From the NCBI RefSeq assembly GCF_044005705.1, contig NZ_JBIPKE010000020.1:924955-988954 (forward strand): DNA of 64,000 nt. Direction: 5' to 3'. The notes beneath the pieces were generated by a model that saw nothing but the letters and a program-made list of their open reading frames with translations, was not told the origin of the DNA and did no database searches. Positions 1 through 8,523 of the stretch are shown one piece after another (position 1 is the first letter of the stretch; the number at the start of each line of letters is the position of its first letter). The position numbers were made by a program, and so were the translations under genes. This stretch comes from Marinoscillum luteum. Its GTDB lineage: Bacteria; Bacteroidota; Bacteroidia; Cytophagales; Cyclobacteriaceae.

Positions 1-779
1 GTGGCGCCAGTCACCTGCTCCCACCACAAATCCACCCCGGCACCAATGATCAGTACATCCTGGCTTGGTGAGAGTTGACCAATGGTCTCCTGCGAGATAT
101 CCAACACTTGCACAGAGTCTACGGCAAAGGACTGACGTACCCAGTCAGAAGCGTAGGAGGCGTTGGTGCCCCTAAGCTCCCATTCATAACTGCCCTCAGG
201 AAGGGATACTGACATCTTATTACTGGTGGTAAGTGTATCTAACAAAAGTTCTTGAAGGTCTGAAAACGAAGGGCTTACCAGCCGAACTTCGTATTGGGTT
301 GCCCCGGGCATTTTTTCCCACCAGAGCTTGGCGGTCTTTCCTATGATCAAACTGCCGTTGGTCGGGCTAATGATTTCGGGTTGACCCTGAAGTGCTATCT
401 CACTTCCACTGGCTGTGGTGTCTATTCGGAAACTTCGGTAAAAAAACTGCGTGGCATAACCAGCATTGAAGCCACTTACCTCCCATTCGTAAGCTCCCGT
501 TGGGAGTACCATGGTGATCAGGTTACTGGTGGTCACTGAGTCCATCCATACCCTGCTGGCGGCCTCAAAACCCGGGCTGACCAAATGAAACTCGTAGGAA
601 CGGGCACCATCCACCGGTTCCCACCAAAAAGAAACTGTATCCATGGTCAATACCGCACTATCTGCTGGTGACAATAGAACAACCTCCCTGCCGGAAATGT
701 CTTCTTCGATCACATCGCCACACATAGAGAATGCCAATCCTAAAACCAAAGCCAGGGTGTAGCTACGAACCATATTCAT
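1..779 (-). CDS. Exported Fn3-like repeat protein, last visible gene of the pilus/secretion operon (C-terminus outside window)
   Basis: An uninterrupted minus-strand frame runs from ATG 779 (alternative ATG 773) off the left edge, giving 259 codons. The N-terminus is hydrophobic (MNMVRSYTLALVLGLAFSMC) and ends in Cys-Gly-Asp. This could be a lipoprotein signal, but Met at -1 makes a poor lipobox. The rest is at least two full ~80-residue repeats and part of a third, each with WWE, G-A-x-x-YE, LVSP, TTSN, LP-G-x-YEWE and NA-x-YA, like fibronectin type III modules. The start overlaps the stop of the upstream PilO/GspM-like gene by 17 bp, so it belongs to that operon. A surface or periplasmic accessory role is inference; no specific function is recognised. 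Confidence 0.75.
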   Translation of the reverse strand, partial: MNMVRSYTLALVLGLAFSMCGDVIEEDISGREVVLLSPADSAVLTMDTVSFWWEPVDGARSYEFHLVSPGFEAASRVWMDSVTTSNLITMVLPTGAYEWEVSGFNAGYATQFFYRSFRIDTTASGSEIALQGQPEIISPTNGSLIIGKTAKLWWEKMPGATQYEVRLVSPSFSDLQELLLDTLTTSNKMSVSLPEGSYEWELRGTNASYASDWVRQSFAVDSVQVLDISQETIGQLSPSQDVLIIGAGVDLWWEQVTGA

Positions 780-1278
780 TTTTTCTTAAAATCATTTTAA
801 CACGCAGGTGAGTTACTCCGGTCTTTCTTTCAAATTCTTTGTGAAAATCAAGAGACTCTAAGGTAACTGATTTGAAATCACTTTCCACAAAGCGGATAAA
901 TTTTACCATGTTGACATATAGACCACTAAATGTGCACTCATACCTCTCGGCCCCCTCCTTTGAAGTTTCATTGATCTCAACAATCTGCAAATTGGACTGC
1001 TCTGATCTGCTCACCAAAACGGCAAATATTTCAGCCTTTGAAGAGGCTCTGGTTACCACGGCTTTCAGGGAGTCTATTTGCCTATTTTGAGTGGAGAGTT
1101 GGGCGATTTCAGCAATCAATTGCCGCTCTCCTTTTTGTGTAAGAGCACTCAGGTATTCATTTTCCTGATGAATACGAATGGTCTTTTGGAAGGCTGCAAA
1201 ATAACCCACCACAAGGAGTAACACGGCAGCACTCACCATCATCAAGGTTTTTTGCTGATAAGATAAATTACTCCACAT
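763..1278 (-). CDS. PilO/GspM-like inner-membrane assembly protein
   Basis: The 171-residue protein has a short cytoplasmic tail, one membrane segment (about residues 12-31), a coiled-coil stretch (about 33-75) and a small alpha/beta C-terminal domain. This is the layout of PilO and GspM, the bitopic proteins that, with PilN/GspL, link the cytoplasmic ATPase to the periplasmic secretin in type IV pilus and type II secretion machines. Sequence conservation in this family is low, so the call rests on topology, size and position directly after the PilN/GspL-like gene, whose 3' end it overlaps by 11 bp. PilO and GspM cannot be told apart here. Confidence 0.6.
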   Translation of the reverse strand: MWSNLSYQQKTLMMVSAAVLLLVVGYFAAFQKTIRIHQENEYLSALTQKGERQLIAEIAQLSTQNRQIDSLKAVVTRASSKAEIFAVLVSRSEQSNLQIVEINETSKEGAERYECTFSGLYVNMVKFIRFVESDFKSVTLESLDFHKEFERKTGVTHLRVKMILRKNEYGS

Positions 1279-2452
1279 TTCTCGAAAGGATTAAATTAAA
1301 CCTACCCTGTTCATTGCTCAGATCAGGCCCCTGAAAACGCTGAAAGATCACATCCTCTACCCAATCCATTTGCTCCACCTGATGCACCCAATGGGTAAAA
1401 TCAATGGGATCATCAGCTTTTCCGCTGATGACTACCCGCGGATTTGGGGGCTGAGTTTTCTTCCCCGGTCGATCAGACGGGGGGTTGATCAAAAGCTGCT
1501 CGAGAACGAGGGCTTTAGGAATAGATTTTCCAACCATGTCACAGATTTGAGCAATCTCAGGCTTGCCTTCCATATCTGAAAGCAGGTCCTTATTACTCAA
1601 GAGATAGGCTTGCAACTGCTTCTGTTTCGCTCCCAGCCGCTCAATCATCGAAGATTTATCTCTCAGCTCCTTGTTGGTGTCATTAAGAAAAACAAAAAGT
1701 GTGGCATTGATCAGGAACAATGCCAGCAACACTCCCAATACCGGATACCTTAAGCTCAGGTAGACCTTCTTGAACTTCAGATCTTTCTGGTTATGCTGGA
1801 GCTCGGGATAGCCCGTGGTTTCACCAAATCCATTTAACGCATTAAGGGCCGCACAAAAGGGAGGCACCAAGTTTTGATCAATCAATGTGTTGTCGCCAAA
1901 CTGCAAATCTGACGGAACCACTTTCTGGCCAACAGGTCGGTTACCGGAAAAATCAAATTCGAAACGCCCAATAGCCACCCTTGAATTGGTGGTTCGGCTA
2001 TGGATTGACCGGGCCAGCGGGTACTCATTGAGTAAACCGAGATGAACCCCGACAAGCTGATCTTTGTAAGGCTCCAGGGGATGCAACAATTTTAGTACGG
2101 AATCCTTTCTTGCAAACGCGTAGGCGCTGCCCATAAAGTTGATCAGAAATTCACCTTGATCCTCGTTGGTCACTTCTTCACTGAAAACCTTTTGAATACC
2201 CTCAGGAGTTAACTCATCTTCGGTAAATGCACTCAAAATTTGCTCAGAATACACTCCCAGGGATATCGGAAGTACCGGTCGCTGTAGTATATACTGCAAA
2301 ATGCTTTCGGTGCCCTCCAAGGCTTCTCCCATACAAATCTCTCCCTCAGCGTCGATCCACACCAGCGCACCTTTGACCTCTAACCCGTCAGGTGAGTCTT
2401 CGATGCTCAGCCCTAAACATTCCTTCCTTAAGTATCGCTCCAATACTTTCAT
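1268..2452 (-). CDS. PilN/GspL-like assembly platform protein
   Basis: The protein is 394 residues. A soluble N-terminal region of about 230 residues resembles the actin-like PilM/GspL cytoplasmic part. One membrane helix follows (about 236-256, LGVLLALFLINATLFVFL), then a coiled coil (about 258-290) and a C-terminal ferredoxin-like periplasmic domain. GspL has exactly this composite PilM-PilN design, so this is probably a GspL-type protein that recruits the GspE ATPase to the inner membrane. It lies 8 bp downstream of the secretin gene and overlaps the PilO/GspM-like gene. The assignment is by architecture and context, since no catalytic motif is expected. Confidence 0.6.
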   Translation of the reverse strand: MKVLERYLRKECLGLSIEDSPDGLEVKGALVWIDAEGEICMGEALEGTESILQYILQRPVLPISLGVYSEQILSAFTEDELTPEGIQKVFSEEVTNEDQGEFLINFMGSAYAFARKDSVLKLLHPLEPYKDQLVGVHLGLLNEYPLARSIHSRTTNSRVAIGRFEFDFSGNRPVGQKVVPSDLQFGDNTLIDQNLVPPFCAALNALNGFGETTGYPELQHNQKDLKFKKVYLSLRYPVLGVLLALFLINATLFVFLNDTNKELRDKSSMIERLGAKQKQLQAYLLSNKDLLSDMEGKPEIAQICDMVGKSIPKALVLEQLLINPPSDRPGKKTQPPNPRVVISGKADDPIDFTHWVHQVEQMDWVEDVIFQRFQGPDLSNEQGRFNLILSRNVE

Positions 2453-2460
2453 GGTGCTGG

Positions 2461-4335
2461 TTAATAGACGATTGTAGGCTTAATGAAAATCAACAGCTTA
2501 GTCTCTGAGTTATCCTTGGTCTTAGAACTAAAGAGCCATTTGAGGATCGGAATTCTGGAAAGCAGCGGAATCCCACTCCCTCCTTCGGCCTTGCTCACTT
2601 CTTCCAGGCCTCCTATCACCACCATTTCCTCATTCTTCACCCTGATTTTAGAGATGAACTTCCTACTGGCATTGCCCGGAGGAGCTCCGGTGATCTCCGG
2701 AGGAATGAAATCACTAAACTCTGCCTCTATGGACAGGGTAACATCCTCCATGTCACTCACGAAAGGACTGATCTTCAAATCCAGATTTGCTTCCACTTTC
2801 TCATACCTGGGGGTCACCGTCACAATTGGGTTGACTCCTCCTGTTACATTTTGAGTTTCGATCAGGTAATAGACCGACTGACCAATGGTCAGCGTAGCTT
2901 CATGTCCATTCAGTGTAGATAGCTTGGGGGTAGACCTGATATTCAAATTATTGTTCTCTTCCATGGCCTGGATCGTGGCATAGAAACTGGGGGTAACCCG
3001 GCCAAGGTTCATGATTCCCCGGCTATCCAGATTATTCAGAATCCTGTTGAATGTCTGTGAACTAAGGGTCACGTCTACGCCCGAAAATATTTGTCCTTGT
3101 GTAGTAGGGACAGAATCTCCCAAAAACGCCTTGACCCCTGTCCTCAACGAACTACCCTTTCTCATTTCTACCACCATCACTTCTATCAGCACATTGGGAA
3201 CAGCCCGGTCTATATCGTTCAAAAAGCTGGTTAACCTATTGATCGCTTGCTCACTCCCCGTAAGAATCAGTGCGTTCAGGTCATTAAATGGTTTCACCTG
3301 CACTTGCTGGATCAAAGACTGTGGAATCACCGCCTCCACACCTTCTACAGATCTGTTTTTGAAGGAATACACACGGGCCTCGTTGATTGTACCCTTCTGC
3401 ATTTCTCCGATTAGATAAATACCCTTATTGGTCACTGAGTAGGTCTGATTAGAAGATTCCAGGGCTATATTCAAAAAATCCTCAAATGATACGGAGTCCA
3501 GTCTACAATTGAGCATCCCCTGAGGATCACCCAAAAGGACATAACCAATATTCAATTGTTCTCCCACCTGTCGGATCAACTCAACAGCTGGAGTTTGGTA
3601 GCAATTTATGGATAGGTAGGGAAGTCCATCCATATAAAAAGTCTTCAAATCATGACCTCCGGAATGCGTATAACCCGCTGACCGCCTGCTGGGCCGGTTA
3701 TTTTCAATTTGAGGTGCAATCTGACCCGAGACCTGATAGACGTTTTCGGATTTTTTTTCAAGTTTAAGGTTATTGGCTTCCGCGAAGTTTTCGATAGCCA
3801 CCTCTATGGGGAGGGCTCTGATAAATGCATTGACCATCTGACCCGCTACCGCCTGATTGACGATCACATTATACCCGGACTTTCGGGTGATGTCCGCAGC
3901 TACTTCTGCAAGCAAATTGTTCTGAGCATTGATGGTCAGTAATTGATGCTCCTGATCATATGTAGCAATCGCTCTTTCGGGCTCTACAATACCTTGATGA
4001 TAGAAAGAAAAAATATTATTGGTGAATTTTATTTGCAGGTCATATTCGTCGCAGATAAACAGCAACAAATCCTTCACCAGCACATTATTGAAGTTATTGG
4101 TAATTGCTATCTGAGGGATGTTGCCCAGGTTCACATTTAAATGATGAGTTTCGGCCACCGCTCTCAGTAATTCGGACAGTGGAGCATCCACCAGGGTAAA
4201 GTCCACAGGCTCATTAAGACCGGCAATTTCCTTACTGAGTGTATCCAGCCGCTGACTCAGGCCAGACGGATCTTGTGCCACTACCCCACGGGCAATAAGA
4301 AAGAAGAGAATAACAAAAGTGAATGATTTGCTCAA
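2461..4335 (-). CDS. Secretin (GspD/PilQ family)
   Basis: The 624-residue protein has a signal peptide (about 1-20), an N0/STN-type domain (about 45-110), two further small periplasmic modules (about 130-310), a secretin N domain (about 318-378) and the C-terminal secretin channel domain (about 380-624). Family signatures in the channel domain include VLIEVMVVEM, STPKLSTLNG and the terminal GIPLLSRIPILKWLF block followed by a hydrophobic strand. Secretins form the outer-membrane gated pore for pseudopili or type IV pili. The ATG overlaps the end of the ATPase gene by four bases, which indicates translational coupling. GspD and PilQ are not separable by sequence alone here; no AMIN domain is obvious, which leans toward GspD. 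Confidence 0.9.
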   Translation of the reverse strand: MSKSFTFVILFFLIARGVVAQDPSGLSQRLDTLSKEIAGLNEPVDFTLVDAPLSELLRAVAETHHLNVNLGNIPQIAITNNFNNVLVKDLLLFICDEYDLQIKFTNNIFSFYHQGIVEPERAIATYDQEHQLLTINAQNNLLAEVAADITRKSGYNVIVNQAVAGQMVNAFIRALPIEVAIENFAEANNLKLEKKSENVYQVSGQIAPQIENNRPSRRSAGYTHSGGHDLKTFYMDGLPYLSINCYQTPAVELIRQVGEQLNIGYVLLGDPQGMLNCRLDSVSFEDFLNIALESSNQTYSVTNKGIYLIGEMQKGTINEARVYSFKNRSVEGVEAVIPQSLIQQVQVKPFNDLNALILTGSEQAINRLTSFLNDIDRAVPNVLIEVMVVEMRKGSSLRTGVKAFLGDSVPTTQGQIFSGVDVTLSSQTFNRILNNLDSRGIMNLGRVTPSFYATIQAMEENNNLNIRSTPKLSTLNGHEATLTIGQSVYYLIETQNVTGGVNPIVTVTPRYEKVEANLDLKISPFVSDMEDVTLSIEAEFSDFIPPEITGAPPGNASRKFISKIRVKNEEMVVIGGLEEVSKAEGGSGIPLLSRIPILKWLFSSKTKDNSETKLLIFIKPTIVY

Positions 4336-5723
4336 AGTAAATACGTATAAATTTCCTCCAGAGAGGTCTCTCCCTGCTCAAACTGTTCTATTGCACTCGT
4401 CATCAGACTACCATTTTCGGAGCTGTACTGATCAGGTTTTGAAAAAATCAACTCCTTGTTGGTCTCCGTGATGTTGACCATTTCGTAAATAGCCATTCGC
4501 CCCTTGTAGCCTGTCCCATGGCATTCACTGCAACCAACGGGGGTAAAATAACAATCTATTTGGGAATTCTTCAAAATTTCTGGTAGCTGTGACAAATCTG
4601 ATTGCCTGTGCTTGCATGCTGGACATAACCTCCTGAGCAATCGCTGGGCCACCGCTACATTCAGGGTATCCGCTATCAGATACTCCGGAATACCCATCTC
4701 CATAAGCCTGGAGATAATGCCAATGGCAGAGTTGGTGTGCAAGGTAGACATCACCAAATGACCCGTCATGGCTGCTCTGATCGCTATCCTGGCCGTATCC
4801 ACATCCCGAATTTCACCCACCATGATAATGTCCGGATCCTGCCTCAAAAAAGTGCGCAGGGTGGTAGCGAAATCCAGTCCTACTTTTTCGTTTAACTGTA
4901 CCTGGTTGATCCCGTCAAGCGTGTATTCTATGGGGTCTTCAATAGTGAGGATATTAGTAGTGGGCACATTGAGGTATTTCAATGCCCCGTAGAGTGTGGT
5001 GGTCTTCCCAGAACCGGTAGGTCCACTGATGAGCACCATGCCCTGGGGCCTGGAAATAGATTCCAGAAATAGCTTTATTTGACCCGCATTTAGTCCAAGC
5101 TGCCGAATATCCAGATTGGATGCATCACTGGATAACAACCTGAGAACCACCTTCTCACCAAACAAAGTGGGCAGCACTGAAACCCTAATATCATATTGCC
5201 CCTTTGCATTTTTAATGAGGATGCGACCATCCTGAGGCAGGCGTTTCTCAGCAATATCCAGGTTGCTGATGATCTTGATCTTGTTGACATACTCATGATA
5301 CTTCTCCTTTTTGAGTTCATACCGCTCGATCAGCTTACCATCCAACCTCATCCTGATCCTGGACCGATCCTGATACTTTTCTATGTGGATGTCACTACAG
5401 CCAAGCTCATTGGCTTCCGAAATCATCTCGCCGATAAACTCATCAGAGTTTACATTGAGCGAGCGCACCGTGTCTCCCCCAGATCTGATGTAATACCTGG
5501 TGAGTTGACTATCTATCCACTCACTATCCGCAACCTCTATGTGTATCTCCTTACCCGTGATGACGGAAAGTTGCCTTGCCAGCATTTCAGGTTCTTGAGC
5601 ATCAGCGTACAACACCAAGCGCCTCCCTTCAGCCATCTTAGGGAAAACCCGATATTTCCAGGCAATGGAAGTGGATAACTCTTTGATCAGATTAGAAGAA
5701 ATAGGTGCTGACTGGTCCAACAT
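4332..5723 (-). CDS. GspE/PilB-type assembly ATPase
   Basis: This cytoplasmic hexameric ATPase powers pseudopilin or pilin polymerisation. The frame is open to 5774, but the start is placed at ATG 5723 (MLDQSAPIS) because the upstream extension is an unusual hydrophobic run lying wholly inside the peptidase gene. From this start (463 residues) there is an N-terminal GspE-N module, an Asp/His-box region (LDIAEKRLPQDG), Walker A GPTGSGKTTT near 234-243, Walker B DPDIIMVGEIRD near 295, and a CPAC...CSEC zinc-binding motif near 370-415. The zinc module marks the GspE/PilB extension ATPases rather than PilT. The gene overlaps the peptidase gene upstream and the secretin gene downstream. Confidence 0.92.
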   Translation of the reverse strand: MLDQSAPISSNLIKELSTSIAWKYRVFPKMAEGRRLVLYADAQEPEMLARQLSVITGKEIHIEVADSEWIDSQLTRYYIRSGGDTVRSLNVNSDEFIGEMISEANELGCSDIHIEKYQDRSRIRMRLDGKLIERYELKKEKYHEYVNKIKIISNLDIAEKRLPQDGRILIKNAKGQYDIRVSVLPTLFGEKVVLRLLSSDASNLDIRQLGLNAGQIKLFLESISRPQGMVLISGPTGSGKTTTLYGALKYLNVPTTNILTIEDPIEYTLDGINQVQLNEKVGLDFATTLRTFLRQDPDIIMVGEIRDVDTARIAIRAAMTGHLVMSTLHTNSAIGIISRLMEMGIPEYLIADTLNVAVAQRLLRRLCPACKHRQSDLSQLPEILKNSQIDCYFTPVGCSECHGTGYKGRMAIYEMVNITETNKELIFSKPDQYSSENGSLMTSAIEQFEQGETSLEEIYTYLL

Positions 5724-6183
5724 AAATGTGAATAAATAAGGCGACAGTAAATATAGGGGCCAAAAACCCTGCAAGCGGAATCAAGTGCTGCTTTTTATAC
5801 CTTTTGGATAGACGATTGGCCATCAAATGCATGCCAAGTGCTGAAATCAGCCCGGCATTGAGCCAGATCACGAAATCAGGAAAATCGAAGTAAACCGATA
5901 CAATCATTAGGTAGAATACATCCCCCAGACCGAACATACCTGAAAAACTGAGCTGATTGCGCCAGCGAATCAGCAGCATAGAAAGACCAATAATAACAGC
6001 AAGGAACCCCCAATTGAATGCGAGGCCCCAGAGCGAGATGGGCTGCACAAAAAAATGAAACAATACGGGCAGTACTGCAAAAAAAAGGATTAGGTACACA
6101 TGTATACTTCTGCTATTAAAATCCTGCCAAAAAATCAGGAATGAGCAGAAGCTGAAAAGCAGGAGAAAAATCACATACATCAA
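5692..6183 (-). CDS. Type IV prepilin peptidase, short A24 form without methyltransferase domain
   Basis: The protein is 163 residues with about six membrane helices. The two aspartates of A24 leader peptidases are visible: Asp21 in WQDFNSR and Asp88 in the GLGD motif (GxGD). It would cleave the leader of the adjacent prepilin. Classical PilD/GspO proteins are about 280 residues and carry a cytoplasmic N-methyltransferase domain with CxxC pairs. Neither is present here, so it resembles the TadV/CpaA-sized enzymes. The start overlaps the stop of the prepilin gene by four bases (ATGA), and its 3' end overlaps the ATPase gene. Peptidase activity is well supported; lack of N-methylation is inferred from the missing domain. 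Confidence 0.82.
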   Translation of the reverse strand: MMYVIFLLLFSFCSFLIFWQDFNSRSIHVYLILFFAVLPVLFHFFVQPISLWGLAFNWGFLAVIIGLSMLLIRWRNQLSFSGMFGLGDVFYLMIVSVYFDFPDFVIWLNAGLISALGMHLMANRLSKRYKKQHLIPLAGFLAPIFTVALFIHIYVGPVSTYFF

Positions 6184-6593
6184 TCCTTTTGGGTCTCTAT
6201 CATGTTTCCATCCTGATCGATCTCCCAGATATTCATCACTCCATCGCCATCAAAATCAACCTGAGCTGTGGCCCGAGCCACATAGGTAGTGGGCGTTGCC
6301 TCCAAGATTTCGATTAAGTAGTTCGCATTCCCAGCTTCCTCACTGACTAACCCCTCCTGTTCAAATCCAATCTGGTCCAGGTTGTCACTAAACCTGGAGT
6401 ACTCATAGTAATAGGTCTTTTGCAGGGTATGAACATGCTTCAGTGCCTGCTTGGCTTCTATGGATCTGGTGCGGGTAATGAGTGGCATCAGAGAGGGCAA
6501 TGCCAATAACACCAGTATCCCGATGATCACCAACACTACCAGCAGTTCGGATAAGGTAAAGGCAGCCAGTCGCTTTTTATTCAGATTACTCAT
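6180..6593 (-). CDS. GspG-like pseudopilin / type IV prepilin
   Basis: The 137-residue protein has the class III leader RLAA^FTLSELLVVLVIIGI. It is cleaved before Phe12, with the conserved Glu at +5 of the mature protein and a long hydrophobic alpha helix. The residue before the cut is Ala rather than the usual Gly. The C-terminus carries DFDGDGVMNIWE, an EF-hand/TSP3-like calcium loop, which fits the calcium-binding C-terminal region of major pseudopilins of the GspG type. It is the first gene of the operon with a candidate promoter 23 bp upstream, followed by its own peptidase, the ATPase and the secretin. Confidence 0.85.
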   Translation of the reverse strand: MSNLNKKRLAAFTLSELLVVLVIIGILVLLALPSLMPLITRTRSIEAKQALKHVHTLQKTYYYEYSRFSDNLDQIGFEQEGLVSEEAGNANYLIEILEATPTTYVARATAQVDFDGDGVMNIWEIDQDGNMIETQKD

Positions 6594-6615
6594 AAGATTC
6601 CTTTGGACTTTTTTT

Positions 6616-6648
6616 CAAATTTAGGAAAATCCTCATTGGTTTAATCAA
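6616..6648 (-). promoter_or_regulatory. Candidate Bacteroidota promoter of the pseudopilin operon
   Basis: On the minus strand TAAATTTG (6616-6623) matches the Bacteroidota -7 consensus TAnnTTTG and lies 23 bp before the pseudopilin ATG. A TTG at 6646-6648 is 22 bp further upstream, close to the usual -33 spacing. The call rests on motif match only. Confidence 0.4.
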
Positions 6649-6771
6649 TTGAGGAACTCCAATTTGGTGCGGGTGATGTATCCTTACCACATTTCCTCTG
6701 TGGATGATCTCAGGTACTGGTGAGAGCATGTGCTCGTTAGTATTTAAGTTGCAAAACTAAACCTGTTATTC

Positions 6772-7452
6772 TTATTGATCCTCCAGCTGATTGACGCGTT
6801 CCTTCAATGCAGCGATTTCCGCCTGTTGAGATTGATTCTGCTTATTCTGCTCAATCAAATAAAGCGTCAGTTCCTCGATCTTCTGAAGCAGTTTCATATT
6901 CAATTCGCCTACTTTTATACCATTCCTTAGCATCTCATCTTCAGAAGCAATTTCTGGCAGATGCTGATTTTCATTGATAAATGCCTCTGTCTCTTCAAGT
7001 GTTCGCAATTGATAGGAGCTCTCAAAGACAAAGTCGGCACCACCCACTATTTCAACTTTTACCTCTTCACCTTTGATTTGACCGTCTACTAACAATAGTG
7101 CTTCATCCTGAAACCCTGGAGCTATTCCAATTCCTACTCTCCCTGTATTTCTTACAATAATATGAGAATCAAAACCGTTCCCATCATCAAAACCAATAGC
7201 AAGGTTGTTATTTTGACTATGCTTCAATCCAAAAAAAATAGATGATTGATTCGATAGTTGAAACTTCAGGAAGTTACTGTCACCAACCAAAGCCATATCC
7301 TGATAAACTGATAATCTGCTCGAGGATGGCTCCAACCCAATGCCTACATTCCCTTTTCGCCAAATGGGATCGGTAGAAGAATTACCACTCCACTGAGCCC
7401 AAAGAGGTGTTGACAGAAGTACAGCGGATAATAGTACCAATATTTTTCTCAT
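6772..7452 (-). CDS. Secreted fibre-like protein, short paralogue
   Basis: The protein is 226 residues with signal peptide MRKILVLLSAVLLSTPLWAQ, a short beta-rich shaft (GNVGIGLEPSSSRLSV, GRVGIGIAPG) and the constant C-terminal domain of this locus from about residue 130: VKVE, DFVFE, YQLRTLEE, HLPEI, VGELN and KIEELTLYLIE, then a coiled coil to the end. Proteins of this kind in Bacteroidota are often annotated as tail-fibre-like or cell-wall anchor proteins; the biochemical role is not established. It shares its N-terminus (signal plus WxGNSxTDPIWR) with the gene at 11751-12944. It is the last gene of the 6772-11523 unit, starting 16 bp after the frameshifted paralogue. Confidence 0.75.
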   Translation of the reverse strand: MRKILVLLSAVLLSTPLWAQWSGNSSTDPIWRKGNVGIGLEPSSSRLSVYQDMALVGDSNFLKFQLSNQSSIFFGLKHSQNNNLAIGFDDGNGFDSHIIVRNTGRVGIGIAPGFQDEALLLVDGQIKGEEVKVEIVGGADFVFESSYQLRTLEETEAFINENQHLPEIASEDEMLRNGIKVGELNMKLLQKIEELTLYLIEQNKQNQSQQAEIAALKERVNQLEDQ

Positions 7453-7468
7453 CTTTCTATCAATTGAA

Positions 7469-8523
7469 TTATTTATCCTCTCCTTGAATAATTTGCTTCT
7501 CTAGTACTTGAATTCTCGTCTCCAGCAACTTGTTTTGTTCGCGGTGAGCTTTGATTTCCTTGTTTTGCTCAATCAAATAAAGCGTCAGTTCCTCTATTTT
7601 CTCCAGCAGTTTGGCATTCATCTCCCCCAGCAAAATCCCCTGCTCCGCCACCTCTGTGGCCGATGGGATGCCGGGTAGGTGCTTGTTTGCTTTTATGAAG
7701 TCCGCCGTTGCTCCCAAATCTGGAAGCTCATACCCTCAGAAAAAACGTAATCTGGCCAGGGTGCCGCTTCTACTTTTACCTCTTCCATGATGGCTTTACC
7801 TGCTATGGCAAGCTCGTATCCGGCAGGAAGCGCTGTAGTACCTACTGTAAGAGCAGATGAAACATGTGTAAGTCCATCACCACGCACATAAAACCGCTTA
7901 ACATTAATATCAGGATCCCCAACTATGAAATAATCGGCTGTCGAACCAACATCGAAATCATCAGAAGGGTTAATCCAGAATTGAGCTGAATTGTTGCTCT
8001 CAATGTGTCGAATTTCAGCTGGGTCATTGGTCTGAGCACTGAAAAGTAACCTGCTCGTTGTGCCATTCTTACCCAGCGTTAAGTAACCAGAATGATCAAG
8101 TTTCAACTTAACTGAATTATTGATACGCCATTCAAAACCACCTGTGGTTCCCGAGGTAGAAGACCCGATGAGCGAGGAAAGCTGCGAATCCCAGGTACCC
8201 ACATTCCAAACCAACCTACCTCCGCCCTGAAACCACAACTCATCAGAATGCGAAATACTGTGCCTGAAATCATTGTAAACACCAATCGTCATTCTCAAGT
8301 CTTCTGATCCGGAGCCAGGACTATCAGAACTTTCATCTTGAACAAGAATAAAAGCTCTATCTGACCCATAGTTTACGTTTGAGTGAAAGTTCATAAGAAA
8401 ACTCCCACCACTGCTAGGAGACTTAAAGTTGACCAGACCACCACTGAAAGTGTTGCCATTCCACTGAGCAAACCCCAGATTGGACAAACAAACCAACGCA
8501 AATGTCAATAAACTTCCTTTCAT
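7469..8523 (-). pseudogene. Secreted fibre-like protein, frameshifted in the constant domain
   Basis: Reading from ATG 8523 gives signal peptide MKGSLLTFALVCLSNLGFAQ, a beta-rich shaft and the start of the constant domain (EEVKVEAAPWPDYVFSEG). The frame then slips and stops after about 276 residues. The remaining domain (GATADFIKANKHLPGIPS..., KIEELTLYLIE, coiled coil) continues in another frame to 7469. Compared with the intact neighbours at 9482 and 10444, the run CCCC on the plus strand is CCC at 7733-7735, a one-base deletion. The total of 1055 nt is one short of 352 codons, so one indel fully explains it. It may be decay, a phase-variable off state or a sequence error. The start overlaps the previous stop by four bases. 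Confidence 0.8.

Noticed and set aside
294..539. Plus-strand open frame of 81 codons at the left end
   Set aside because: It lies inside a minus-strand frame that is open from 779 to the edge and carries clear Fn3-like repeats; the plus frame has no sensible composition.
5723..5774. Longer start for the GspE-like ATPase at 5774
   Set aside because: The extra 17 residues are hydrophobic, overlap the peptidase gene fully and are not seen in the family; ATG 5723 gives a normal N-terminus.
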